DNA of 64,000 nt from assembly GCF_000342005.1 (NCBI RefSeq), contig NZ_AOHO01000048.1, positions 290,539-354,538 of the forward strand. The letters are read 5' to 3'. The position numbers were made by a program, and so were the translations under genes. Within the stretch, counting starts at the first letter, position 1. Every line of letters starts with the position of its first letter. The notes under the pieces are model-generated. The model was not told the origin of the DNA. It searched no databases and saw nothing but the letters and a program-made list of their open reading frames with translations. The stretch is from Amycolatopsis decaplanina DSM 44594 (GTDB lineage: Bacteria > Actinomycetota > Actinomycetes > Mycobacteriales > Pseudonocardiaceae). Shown piece after piece: positions 56,838 through 64,000 of the stretch.

Positions 56838-56880
56838 TCGCCGATTTCGACGTCCAGCCCGGCGACGTCGAAATCGGCGA
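56838..56880. repeat. 17-bp perfect inverted repeat
   Basis: TCGCCGATTTCGACGTC with its exact complement around a 9-nt loop (CAGCCCGGC). Because of the symmetry both strands can encode VADFDV..DVEIGD. It is 160 bp upstream of cspA and may be the scar of an inversion or duplication in the decayed TetR region. Confidence 0.7.
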
Positions 56881-57039
56881 CCTGACGATCCGGCCGACGC
56901 GCCAAGGGTGATGCTGACCTGGGGAAACCTTCGCGTTTGGCACGGCAACGTGTGCGTCCCGGCAAGACCTGCGAGAATGGTCGACGAGATCGGGGCATCG
57001 AATGGGCTCAGACTCGCTATGAAGAGCAGGTAGAAAAGT

Positions 57040-57243
57040 ATGGCTCAGGGCAGCGTTAAGTGGTTCAACGGCGAAAAGGGCTTCGGCTTCATCGCTCAGG
57101 ACGACGGCGGACCGGACGTTTTCGTGCACTACTCGGAGATCCAGGGCAGCGGCTTCAAGTCCCTGGACGAAGGGCAGCGCGTCGAGTTCGAGATCGGCCA
57201 AGGTCAGAAGGGCCCGCAGGCCCAGCGCGTCGTCGCCATCTGA
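57040..57243 (+). CDS. cspA: Cold shock protein CspA family
   Basis: A 67-aa OB-fold RNA chaperone with RNP1 KGFGFIAQ and RNP2 DVFVHYSEI intact, starting [18 protein letters not shown]. Actinobacterial CspA/CspB type; binds single-stranded RNA/DNA and melts RNA structure. Monocistronic, with a terminator 12 bp after the stop. The ~100-bp region upstream could carry the usual long csp leader but shows no diagnostic element. Confidence 0.95.
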   Translation: MAQGSVKWFNGEKGFGFIAQDDGGPDVFVHYSEIQGSGFKSLDEGQRVEFEIGQGQKGPQAQRVVAI

Positions 57244-57254
57244 CTTTCTTCACG

Positions 57255-57291
57255 CCGAAGGCCCTCATCCGTACCGGGTGGGGGCCTTCGG
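57255..57291 (+). terminator. Terminator of cspA
   Basis: CCGAAGGCC / GGCCTTCGG, a perfect 9-bp stem around a 19-nt loop that can itself form pairs; the tail GGCGTTGC is not T-rich. Confidence 0.65.
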
Positions 57292-57345
57292 GCGTTGCAT
57301 GACCCGATATCGTCAAAGCATGCTTGTGATCGTTCGTGAGCACCC

Positions 57346-57990
57346 GTGCGGCCGGACACGGTGAACCGCTCCGCTCTGGAGCCCGAGCAGGTCGGGCGGA
57401 AGGTGCGGTTGCGCGAGGTCGGTCTCCGTGACCGCCGGGTCCTGATGGGCTTCGACCGTGACATGGCCCGCGAGGCGACGCCGCTGATCGGCGGCGGACA
57501 TCGGCATTGGGCATCGCACCGCTCTGGATCGGCGGGCGACGACATCCATTTCGGCATCGAGACGGTGCGAGGCCGGATGCTGGTCGGCTCGGTCTGCACC
57601 ATCGGCGCCGACCCGGTGACCGGCCGGTTCGGCTACGGCATCGGGATCGCCCCGCGCCACCAGCGCTGCGGATACGCGACGGACGCCATCACCGTCCTCC
57701 TGGCGCACATGTTCGGGCAACGCGGCTTCCGCAAATGCGAGGTCAGCGTGTACGGCGGCAATCTGGCGTCGCTTTCGCTGCACGGCGGGCTCGGCTTCCG
57801 TGAGGAAGGCAGGCTGCGCGACACCGAGGTGGTGCGCGGCGAGATCAAGTACCTGGTGCGGATGGGCATCACGGCCGAGGAATTCGCCGCGCGCCCTTCG
57901 GACGCCCTCGCCGACTGCGGACGGCGTGGTCAGCACCGGCGGCCCCGCCGCGGCAAGCACTGGCGCGCGACCGCCGCGGTCAGCGGCTGA
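57346..57990 (+). CDS. GNAT-family N-acetyltransferase
   Basis: A 214-aa acetyltransferase of the RimJ/RimL-like group: GRKVRLREVGLRDRRVLMGF at the start, substrate-facing GMLVGSVC-type strand (RGRMLVGSVCTIGADPVTGR), acetyl-CoA motif GIGIAPRHQRCGYATDAITV (about residues 98-117, Q/RxxGxA-like), and NLASLSLHGGLGFREEGRLR (about 139). Acetylates an amine, for example a protein N-terminus, aminoglycoside or polyamine; the target is not determined. The start is uncertain (GTG at 57346 or 57361). The last ~30 residues are basic and low-complexity. 11-bp antisense overlap with the response-regulator gene. Confidence 0.82.
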   Translation: MRPDTVNRSALEPEQVGRKVRLREVGLRDRRVLMGFDRDMAREATPLIGGGHRHWASHRSGSAGDDIHFGIETVRGRMLVGSVCTIGADPVTGRFGYGIGIAPRHQRCGYATDAITVLLAHMFGQRGFRKCEVSVYGGNLASLSLHGGLGFREEGRLRDTEVVRGEIKYLVRMGITAEEFAARPSDALADCGRRGQHRRPRRGKHWRATAAVSG

Positions 57991-58627
57991 TCATCCCGGA
58001 CTCGTAGGCGAAGACGACGGCCTGGACGCGGTCGCGGAGGCCGAGTTTCGTGAGGATGCGGCCGACGTGGGTCTTCACCGTCCCCTGCGAGAGGTACAGC
58101 AGTTCGGCGATTTCGGCGTTGGACAGGCCGCGGGCCAGTTGCTGCAGCACCTCGTGTTCGCGTCCGGTGAGCAGGGCGAGCCTGTCGTCCGGCGGCGGCG
58201 CGGGCAGGCCGGTGACGACGCGGTCGAGCAGCCGGCGGGTGACGGTGGGCGCGAGGGTGGCCTCCCCGGTGGCGACGACGCGGACGCCGGAGAGCAGATC
58301 CGGCGCCAGCGCGTCCTTGAGCAGGAAGCCGCTGGCCCCCGCCTGGAGCGCGGCGTAGACGTATTCGTCCAGGTCGAACGTGGTCAGCACCAGGACACGG
58401 GCGCGATGCGCCGCCGCGATCGCGGCGGTGGCCTCGACACCGTCCATCTCGGGCATCCGGATGTCCATGAGCACGACGTCGGGATCGAGCTCCGCCACCA
58501 GCGCGACGGCCTTCGCGCCGTCGCCCGCCTCGCCGACGACGTCGATGTCTTCCGCGTTGTCCAGGATCATCCGCAGGCCGGTGCGCACGAGCGCCTGGTC
58601 GTCGGCGATGACCACCCTGATCGTCAT
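57980..58627 (-). CDS. LuxR-type response regulator
   Basis: A 215-aa NarL/FixJ-family regulator. Receiver domain: VVIADDQALVRTGLRMIL, phosphoacceptor Asp54 in VVLMDIRMPEMDG, and LTTFDLDEYVYAALQAGASG. LuxR HTH: LTGREHEVLQQLARGLSNAE then IAELLYLSQGTVKTHVGRIL (about residues 150-190). It is partnered with the sensor kinase whose stop overlaps its start (ATGA-type overlap of 4 bp). Likely target: the divergent secreted hydrolase or envelope-stress genes. Confidence 0.95.
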   Translation of the reverse strand: MTIRVVIADDQALVRTGLRMILDNAEDIDVVGEAGDGAKAVALVAELDPDVVLMDIRMPEMDGVEATAAIAAAHRARVLVLTTFDLDEYVYAALQAGASGFLLKDALAPDLLSGVRVVATGEATLAPTVTRRLLDRVVTGLPAPPPDDRLALLTGREHEVLQQLARGLSNAEIAELLYLSQGTVKTHVGRILTKLGLRDRVQAVVFAYESGMISR

Positions 58628-59826
58628 GACGGCAGGGTCGCGCGGACGGTGAAGCCGCGGTCCGCACCCGGCCCCGCGTCGAAGGTGCCGCCCAGTACGT
58701 TCACCCGTTCCCGCATCCCTTCGAGGCCGTGCCCGGTGCCCGACGGTGCTTCCGTCGCGATGCCGTCGTCGGTCACTTCGATCTCCAGCGTCCCGGGGCC
58801 GTATCGCATCACGATAGTCACCGAAGCGTCCGGGCCGGCGTGTTTCAGCACGTTCGTCAATGCCTCCTGCACGATCCGGTAGGCCGCAAGGTCCACTGTG
58901 GACGGTAGTGGTCGTGGTTCCCCTTCGACATGGAACTCGACCGGCGTGCCCGCGGAACGGATGTCGGCGGCCAGTCGCGGCAGGCGTTCCGCGCCGGGTC
59001 GGGGTTCCCAGTCCGGCTCGTCCTGGCCGAGCGCGCCGAGCAGCCGCCTGATCTCGCTCAACGCGGTCCGCCCGGTGCCGACGATGGCGTCCAGCGCCTC
59101 CCGCGTTCGTTCCGGCCGCCGCTCCAGTTCGGCTTGGGCGCCCTGGGCCTGCAGCACCACCACGGAAAGCGCGTGCGCGACGACGTCGTGCAGTTCGCGG
59201 CTGATGCGGCCGCGTTCGGCGGCCACGGCCAGCGCGGCCTGCGTGTCCCGCTCACGTTCGAGGTCCGCGGCCCGCTGTTCCAGCACGGACAGGCGGATCC
59301 GGCGCTGCCGTGTGTTCAGCCCGGCCAGCCACGCCACCGCGAGCGACAGCCCGATGCCGGGAAACCCGCCCCAGTCCTGCACTTGGTCGTCGTCGGCGTC
59401 GGGCCCGGGAGGCGCCAGCGGATCGATGACGATGATTCGCAGTGGCATCGGAGCAGGCTCCCGCGAATTCGCGTCGGCGGCATGGAACGACCAAGCTCCG
59501 GCGACCAGCAGGCCCGCCGCCAGCAGGGCGAGCGAAAGCCGTCGCGACCCCCATGCCGCGACGGAGAAGAGGCCGATCAACGCCACGACGTCGACCGGGC
59601 GGAGATCGTTGCCCATGGCCAGATGCAGGAGTGAGACAGTCGCTCCGGTCGCGAAGGTGATCGTGGGATTGCGATGCCGGATCAGCAGGGAAGCCAAGGC
59701 AACCAAGGAAGTCAGCCACCACCCGAACCCCTCCGGATCGTCGCCCGCGACCACAGTGGACAGTCCGATGAGCACGGTCAGCCCGACGTCCACGGCTTTC
59801 GGGTGATTCCTGAGGAAGGACAGCAC
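58624..59826 (-). CDS. Sensor histidine kinase (HPK7-type), partner of the LuxR regulator
   Basis: A 400-aa kinase with four to five N-terminal membrane helices (residues ~10-150: AVDVGLTVLIGLSTVVAG, WLTSLVALASLLI, LSLALLAAGLLVAGAWSF, IGLSLAVAWLAGL). The HisKA_3 motif is AAERGRISRELHDVVAHALS (His about residue 211), and a GHKL ATPase has DLAAYRIVQEALTNVLKHAG (N-box), IEVTDDGI and GHGLEGMRERV. It is the first gene of the two-component operon. GTG start chosen just before the first helix; longer readings would run into the divergent gene's promoter region. Confidence 0.93.
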   Translation of the reverse strand: MLSFLRNHPKAVDVGLTVLIGLSTVVAGDDPEGFGWWLTSLVALASLLIRHRNPTITFATGATVSLLHLAMGNDLRPVDVVALIGLFSVAAWGSRRLSLALLAAGLLVAGAWSFHAADANSREPAPMPLRIIVIDPLAPPGPDADDDQVQDWGGFPGIGLSLAVAWLAGLNTRQRRIRLSVLEQRAADLERERDTQAALAVAAERGRISRELHDVVAHALSVVVLQAQGAQAELERRPERTREALDAIVGTGRTALSEIRRLLGALGQDEPDWEPRPGAERLPRLAADIRSAGTPVEFHVEGEPRPLPSTVDLAAYRIVQEALTNVLKHAGPDASVTIVMRYGPGTLEIEVTDDGIATEAPSGTGHGLEGMRERVNVLGGTFDAGPGADRGFTVRATLPS

Positions 59827-59965
59827 CAGTCGAGCGTAATCCCGGATCGGGCGCCGCGAATCCCTCTCGCGGCAGACCTCGGGATACGACCTGCGACAGA
59901 CGCGCGAATACGGAGCCCGGTCCCAGGCTGGGCGCAGGAAGATCCTCGACAGAAACGGAATCCTC

Positions 59966-61054
59966 ATGAGAAGGCTTCTCGTCGCACTGGTCGCGCTCGC
60001 CGGCATGGTGTCCTTGGCGAGCCCGGCCGCGGCGGCCCCGCGACTGACGTTGCCACCGCCGACCGGCTCGCATCCCGTCGGCTCCACCGACCTGCACCTC
60101 GTCGACCGCTCGCGCAAGGACCCCTGGGTGCCGACCGGGCCACGCGAGCTGATGGTGTCGATGTTCTACCCCGCGCTGCTGCCGATCGGCCCGAAACGGC
60201 CCTACCTCACCTTGGCCGAGGCCAAGGCGTTCCTGACCGGATCGGGTCTCCCCGACATCGATCCCGGGCTGCTCGCCGGGCTCCGCACCAGCGCCAGGGT
60301 CGACGCCCCGCCCCTGCCGGGGAAGCGCGCGCTCGTCGTCCTGTCGCCGGGATTCGGCAAACCGCGCACCACGCTCACCGGACTGGCGGAAGAGCTGGCG
60401 AGCGAGGGTTTCGTCGTCGCGCTGATCGGCCACAACCACGAATCCCACGGCACCGCCTTCCCCGACGGACGCGTCACCGACTGCGCCGCGTGCGGGTCCG
60501 ACTCCCTGTTGCTCCCGCCGATCCGCTCCGCGGACGTCTCGTTCGTCCTCGACACGCTGACCAGGCCTTCGTCGCACTGGTCCCGGCTGATCGACCCGAC
60601 GCGGATCGGGATGGCGGGGCATTCCATCGGCGGGTACAGCACGCCGACGGCGATGGTCGCCGACCAGCGGATCCGCGCCGGAGCCGACATGGACGGCAGG
60701 CTGTGGTCACCGATCCCCGCGTCCGGGATCGACCGGCCGCTCCTCCTGCTCGGCCGCGAAAGCGAGTACACCCCGGCCGGCCCGGACACGACCTGGGCGG
60801 GCAGCTGGCCGAATCTCACCGGCTGGAAGCGCTGGATCAGCGTCGCGACGGCCACGCATCCGTCCTTCACCGATGTCGGCGTGCTCGGTGAGCAGCTCGG
60901 ACTGAACCCGCCGGGCGTGCTCGGCGGCGAGCGCGGAATGCAGCTGACCAGGTCGTATGTCTCCGCGTTCTTCGACGCGCACCTGCGCGGTGGGCATCAG
61001 CCGCTGCTCGACGGGCCGGTGCCGAATAACCCCGAGATCAAATTCTGGAGCTAG
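59966..61054 (+). CDS. Secreted alpha/beta hydrolase (PAF-acetylhydrolase-like)
   Basis: A 362-aa exported lipase-like enzyme. Signal peptide LLVALVALAGMVSLASPAAA with likely cleavage after AAA (residue ~24). Mature part: LVVLSPGFGKPRTTLTGLAE (oxyanion, about residue 125), IGMAGHSIGGYSTPTAMVAD (nucleophile Ser ~217), and the His in VATATHPSFTDV (~298). The SMFYPALLP start strand and the order of motifs are those of actinobacterial PAF-AH/esterases. The gene is divergent from the two-component operon. Its stop codon overlaps the 3' end of the convergent SDR gene by 4 bp. Confidence 0.9.
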   Translation: MRRLLVALVALAGMVSLASPAAAAPRLTLPPPTGSHPVGSTDLHLVDRSRKDPWVPTGPRELMVSMFYPALLPIGPKRPYLTLAEAKAFLTGSGLPDIDPGLLAGLRTSARVDAPPLPGKRALVVLSPGFGKPRTTLTGLAEELASEGFVVALIGHNHESHGTAFPDGRVTDCAACGSDSLLLPPIRSADVSFVLDTLTRPSSHWSRLIDPTRIGMAGHSIGGYSTPTAMVADQRIRAGADMDGRLWSPIPASGIDRPLLLLGRESEYTPAGPDTTWAGSWPNLTGWKRWISVATATHPSFTDVGVLGEQLGLNPPGVLGGERGMQLTRSYVSAFFDAHLRGGHQPLLDGPVPNNPEIKFWS

Positions 61055-62007
61055 CCGAGGTAGACCCCGGTGAGGTCGTCGGAGAGCTTCCAGAGCCGCT
61101 CGGCCTCACCGGCGTCGATCGCATACGGGCGCACGCCGACCCACTCGCCCTCTTCGGCTGCGACCTCGGCGACATCGCAGTCCTCGCAGTAGAGCCCGCC
61201 CATCCCGTCGAGCAGCGGCGACGTCGCCGCCCAGACCTGGGTGGCCGCGCCCTGCTCCGGCGATTTGAACTCGGGGTCGGCCTGGTTCCCGTGCTCGTCG
61301 ATCCAACCGCGTTCGACCATCTCCTCCTGCCGCAGATGCCGCTGCAGTGGAGTGAGGATGGCACCCGGATGCAGGCTGAACGCGCGGATACCGTGTTCGG
61401 CGCCGAGCGTGTCCAGATGCACCGCGAACAGCACGTTCGCCGTCTTGGCCTGGCCGTACGCGAGCCACCGGTCGTAGCCGCGCTCGAACTGGACGTCGTC
61501 CCAGCGCATCGGCGACGAGTGGTGTCCCGAGGAGGCCACCGTGACGACGCGGGCGCCATCGGCGGCCTTCAGCGCGGGCCAGAGACGGCTCACCAGGGCG
61601 TGATGGCCGAGGTGGCAGATCGCGAAATGCGACTCCCAGCCAGGGCCGACCCGCCGTTCCGGCGCGGCCATGATCCCGGCGTTCGCGATCAGCAGGTCGA
61701 CCGGACGTCCGGTGCCGAGGAACCGGCGGGTGAAGACCTCGACGCTCGCCAGATCGGCGAGGTCGAGCTCGCCGACCTCGGTGCCGGGGATCCCGGCGAG
61801 GGCGGCCTCGGCGTCGGCCGGACGGCGCGCGGGCACGACGACGTGCGCGCCGGCGTTCGCCAGCGCCCGCGTGGTTTCCAGGCCCAGGCCCGAATATCCG
61901 CCGGTGACGAGGGCGAGCTTGCCCGAAAGGTCGATGCCGTCCAGTACTTCACCGGCGGTGCTGCGCGCGCCGAAGCCGGATCCGATCTTGTGCTGTGAAG
62001 TGGTCAT
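61051..62007 (-). CDS. SDR-family oxidoreductase (retinol dehydrogenase-like), MerR-controlled
   Basis: A 318-aa extended-classical SDR: VTGGYSGLGLETTRALANAG (about residues 33-52), LDLADL, NAGIMAAP (about 112), Ser in TVASSGHHSSPM (about 162), and the YGQAK catalytic Tyr-Lys (about residues 184-188). C-terminal HPGAILTPLQRHL and a Glu-rich lid (VAEVAAEEGEWVG). Reduces an unknown carbonyl or oxidises an alcohol with NAD(P). Transcribed from a MerR-type promoter with a 19-bp spacer, divergent from its MerR gene, so it should be inducible by that regulator's ligand. Leaderless or nearly so. Confidence 0.9.
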   Translation of the reverse strand: MTTSQHKIGSGFGARSTAGEVLDGIDLSGKLALVTGGYSGLGLETTRALANAGAHVVVPARRPADAEAALAGIPGTEVGELDLADLASVEVFTRRFLGTGRPVDLLIANAGIMAAPERRVGPGWESHFAICHLGHHALVSRLWPALKAADGARVVTVASSGHHSSPMRWDDVQFERGYDRWLAYGQAKTANVLFAVHLDTLGAEHGIRAFSLHPGAILTPLQRHLRQEEMVERGWIDEHGNQADPEFKSPEQGAATQVWAATSPLLDGMGGLYCEDCDVAEVAAEEGEWVGVRPYAIDAGEAERLWKLSDDLTGVYLG

Positions 62008-62014
62008 GCGGCGA

Positions 62015-62045
62015 ACGCTAGGAGCTAGAGGGCTCTCTAGGTCAA
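62015..62045 (-). promoter_or_regulatory. MerR-type promoter of the SDR gene
   Basis: TTGACC (62045-62040), a 19-bp spacer carrying the dyad CTAGAG-GGCT-CTCTAG (62025-62040), and TAGCGT (62020-62015), 7 nt before the ATG at 62007. The over-long spacer with a central dyad is the hallmark of MerR-activated promoters. Confidence 0.8.
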
Positions 62046-62062
62046 ACGCTATCGTCGGCGAC

Positions 62063-62455
62063 GTGACGGAACTCGCGATCGGCCAGGTCACCGACCGGAC
62101 GGGCCTCAGCGTGCACGCGCTTCGCTTCTACGAGAAGGAAGGACTGCTCGCGGCACCGGTGAAACGGGACGCGAACGGCCGCCGCGTGTACACCGAGCAC
62201 GACGTCGAATGGCTGCTGAACTGCACGAAGTTCCGGGCGTCCGGGATGCCGCTCGCCACCATCCGCGAATTCGCCGAACTCGTCCGGCAAGGGCCGGGAA
62301 ACGAGGAAAAGCGACTGGAGCTGCTGCGGGAACATCAGAACACCGTCCGCGACCGGATCGCCGAGCTGGCCGACTGCCTGGAGCTGATCAGCCGGAAGGT
62401 CGAGGTCTACGAGGAGCATGTCGCGCGGGGGACGGCGAACGAACTTTGGCGGTAG
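62063..62455 (+). CDS. MerR-family transcriptional regulator
   Basis: A 130-aa MerR protein: IGQVTDRTGLSVHALRFYEK EGLLAAPVKRDANGRRVYTE (HTH and wing, residues 6-45), DVEWLLNCTKFRASGMPLAT, IREFAELVRQGPGNEEKRLE, and the dimerisation coil RDRIAELADCLELISRKVEV. Cys residues at about positions 55 and 102 could bind a ligand or metal but no CueR/SoxR signature is present. GTG start. It is divergent from the SDR gene and lies beside its MerR-type promoter, the classical single-target arrangement. Confidence 0.9.
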   Translation: MTELAIGQVTDRTGLSVHALRFYEKEGLLAAPVKRDANGRRVYTEHDVEWLLNCTKFRASGMPLATIREFAELVRQGPGNEEKRLELLREHQNTVRDRIAELADCLELISRKVEVYEEHVARGTANELWR

Positions 62456-62491
62456 CTGTCACGTTTCGCGCGGCGGCCTCGTCCCGAGGAC

Positions 62492-62875
62492 ATGACAACA
62501 CGACTCGCCAGGTTCACCGACCAGAAGACGATCCTGCTGAAGACCTTCAAACGGGACGGGACGCCCATCGGGACGCCGGTCAACATCGCCGTCGAAGGGG
62601 ACCACGCGTACATCCGCACGTATGACGCGGCGTGGAAGGCCAAGCGGATGCGGAACGATCCACGCGTCGAGATCACTCCTTCGACGTTCCGCGGCATCCC
62701 GACCGGCGAGCCCGTGAGCGGACGGGTCCGCCTCCTCGACGGCGACGAGGCACGGCACGCGGCCGATCGCCTGGCGGCGAAGCATCGGCTCTTGCACGGC
62801 TTCCTCGTTCCGCTCTTCCACCGGCTGAAGAAGTACAAGACGCTCCACTACGAGGTCCGGCTGGACGCCGAATAG
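62492..62875 (+). CDS. PPOX-class F420-dependent oxidoreductase family protein
   Basis: A 127-aa split-barrel flavin/deazaflavin protein: RFTDQKTILLKTFKRDGTPI GTPVNIAV, AYIRTYDAAWKAKRMRNDPR (about residues 39-58, the phosphate-contacting region) and HRLKKYKTLHYEVRLD at the end. It fits the actinobacterial FDOR-B/PPOX group, which reduces small molecules with F420H2; substrate unknown. ATG. The gene begins 37 bp after the MerR stop and may be part of the same MerR regulon. Confidence 0.88.
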   Translation: MTTRLARFTDQKTILLKTFKRDGTPIGTPVNIAVEGDHAYIRTYDAAWKAKRMRNDPRVEITPSTFRGIPTGEPVSGRVRLLDGDEARHAADRLAAKHRLLHGFLVPLFHRLKKYKTLHYEVRLDAE

Positions 62876-62981
62876 AGTCCACAATGGACAAACGTTGCCA
62901 CCCGATCGGTGCAACGTTTCGCCTGGCGATGGTCAGGGGCGGCCCCTAAGCTTTGCCGCTCGTGACCTGCGAGGTGAGACG

Positions 62982-63968
62982 ATGAGGTCCTTCGGCGCGG
63001 TGGATCCGGTCAAGGTGGCGCTCGCCGGGCTCACCACGATGGCCCTCGGGATGACGGCGGCGCTCAACGCCGACGCCCTGCCGGTGATCGGCGGCGGCAC
63101 CACCTATTCCGCCGAATTCTCCGACGCCGGCGGACTGCGCGCGGACAACGACGTCCGGATCGCCGGGGTGAAGGTCGGCAAGGTGTCCGAGATCGACCTC
63201 GAAGGTGATCGCGTGCTCGTCTCCTTTCGGGTGAAGGACGCCTGGGTCGGCGACGCCACGAGCGCGTCCATCCGGATCAAGAACGTCCTGGGGCAGAAGT
63301 ACTTGGCGCTCGACCCGCGCGGCGAAGCGATCCTCGATCCCGGCGATCCGATCCCGCTGCGGCGGACCACCGCGCCGTATGACGTTCTTGAAGCGTTTCG
63401 GGATTTGTCGAAAACCGTCGACGCCATCGACGTCGACCAGCTCGCGAAAAGCTTCGACACGATTTCGGCGACCTTCGCCGATACGCCGGCCGACGTCCGC
63501 GCCGCGCTCGACGGGATCTCGAAGCTCTCCGGCACCATCGCGTCCCGTGACCGGCAACTCCGGACGCTGCTCGCGAACACGCGGCAGGTCTCGCAGACCC
63601 TCGTCGACCGCGACGCCGAGGTCCAGCGGCTGATCCAGGACGGCAACGCGCTTTTGCGCGCGATCTCCACCCGGCAGCAGGCGATCAAGGATCTGCTCGA
63701 CGGGTCGAAACGGCTCGCGACCGCCCTCGACGGCATCATCGCCGACAACGACGGGCAACTCGGGCCGGTGCTCGAACAACTCGACCGGCTGACGTCGATG
63801 CTCCAGCGCAATCAGGACTCGCTGGCCAAGGGGATCGCCGCGTTCGCGCCGGCGATCCGGGTGCTCACCAACGTCGCGGGCAACGGGCGCTGGATCGACG
63901 GTTACCTGTGCGGGCTCATCCTGCCCACGTTCGGCCCGCTCAACGAAAAGGGCTGTTTCGACGAGTGA
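62982..63968 (+). CDS. MCE-family protein (first of a probable mce operon)
   Basis: A 328-aa envelope protein with an N-terminal membrane anchor (VKVALAGLTTMALGMTAALN), an MCE/MlaD domain YSAEFSDAGGLRADNDVRIA GVKVGKVSEIDLEGDRVLVSF (about residues 42-82), and a long helical C-terminal part (FRDLSKTVDAIDVDQLAKSF, DRQLRTLLANTRQVSQTLVD) like Mce subunits, ending in GRWIDGYLCGLILPTFG. Mce proteins form lipid-import tunnels. The GRWIDGYLCGL ending is typical of Mce B/C-type subunits. GTGA overlap couples it to a further gene. YrbE permease genes, which normally come first, are not upstream here. Confidence 0.9.
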   Translation: MRSFGAVDPVKVALAGLTTMALGMTAALNADALPVIGGGTTYSAEFSDAGGLRADNDVRIAGVKVGKVSEIDLEGDRVLVSFRVKDAWVGDATSASIRIKNVLGQKYLALDPRGEAILDPGDPIPLRRTTAPYDVLEAFRDLSKTVDAIDVDQLAKSFDTISATFADTPADVRAALDGISKLSGTIASRDRQLRTLLANTRQVSQTLVDRDAEVQRLIQDGNALLRAISTRQQAIKDLLDGSKRLATALDGIIADNDGQLGPVLEQLDRLTSMLQRNQDSLAKGIAAFAPAIRVLTNVAGNGRWIDGYLCGLILPTFGPLNEKGCFDE

Positions 63969-64000
63969 GCGTGAAGGTGTCGGAATGTCTTGGGGGTCCG
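63965..64000 (+). CDS. Start of the next mce-operon gene (truncated by window edge)
   Basis: Only twelve codons are visible from a GTG overlapping the preceding stop (GTGA): VSVKVSECLGGP. Its identity is inferred from operon position; an in-frame later start is also possible. Confidence 0.4.
   Translation, partial: MSVKVSECLGGP

Overview
The window is GC-rich throughout, uses GTG and TTG starts freely, and carries ESX/EspG, WhiB, MCE, F420/PPOX, MpaB and Antigen-85-like genes. This points to a mycolata-related actinobacterium, most likely Pseudonocardiaceae (Amycolatopsis-like). That placement is inferred from gene content; no species can be named. Most of the window is ordinary chromosomal housekeeping and accessory metabolism. 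I see no insertion sequence, CRISPR array, integrase or secondary-metabolite cluster.

Layout. 0-5 kb: tail of an ESX locus, acetoacetyl-CoA ligase, a lysyl-PG-synthase-like membrane protein, then tRNA-Ser(GCT) and tRNA-Arg(ACG). 5-11 kb: the most island-like stretch. It has a PadR operon with its palindromic operator, an array of six atypical tRNA genes on the minus strand, a largely gene-free AT-richer spacer, and a type II restriction-modification locus (Eco29kI-like GIY-YIG nuclease, m5C methyltransferase, Vsr nuclease, small unknown protein). 11-17 kb: TetR/SDR pair, SWIM protein, Sel1-repeat protein, secreted HNH nuclease, hydrolase and nitroreductase/MarR. 17-20 kb: a SigF-type stress locus (RsbW/UsfX-like anti-sigma, sigma factor, second HATPase, STAS antagonist, WhiB) with matching divergent promoters.

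20-34 kb: TetR, a tetronasin-type ABC exporter with divergent MarR, an SGNH hydrolase, then a compact four-gene unit (55-aa peptide, ECF sigma factor, helical/carboxypeptidase-regulatory-like protein, TPR-CHAT protease). This unit is my best candidate for an undescribed signalling or conflict system. FUSC exporter, TmrB-like protein and an SOS-box-controlled small gene follow. 34-48 kb: TauD-like dioxygenase, Rv0909-type antitoxin, tyrA, fadH with PadR, OhrR-type regulator with esterase, Ag85-like esterase, MpaB, beta-lactamase-fold hydrolase, tandem-repeat lipoprotein, pcaB, DinB protein and tRNA-Lys. 48-50 kb: a ~700-bp gene-free block with three look-alike hairpins, ended by a strong terminator just before a MerR gene; a probable structured RNA. 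50-64 kb: hydrolases, cytosine deaminase with NCS2 permease, two MerR-controlled units, CspA, a two-component system with a secreted hydrolase, a PPOX protein and the start of an MCE operon.

Recurring themes are short or absent 5' leaders (several -10 boxes lie about 6-7 nt before the start codon), regulators placed next to or divergent from a single enzyme, and a dispersed palindrome with CTCGTGAGTGG ends at gene 3' ends. All functions are read from sequence and recalled family features; no database search was run.
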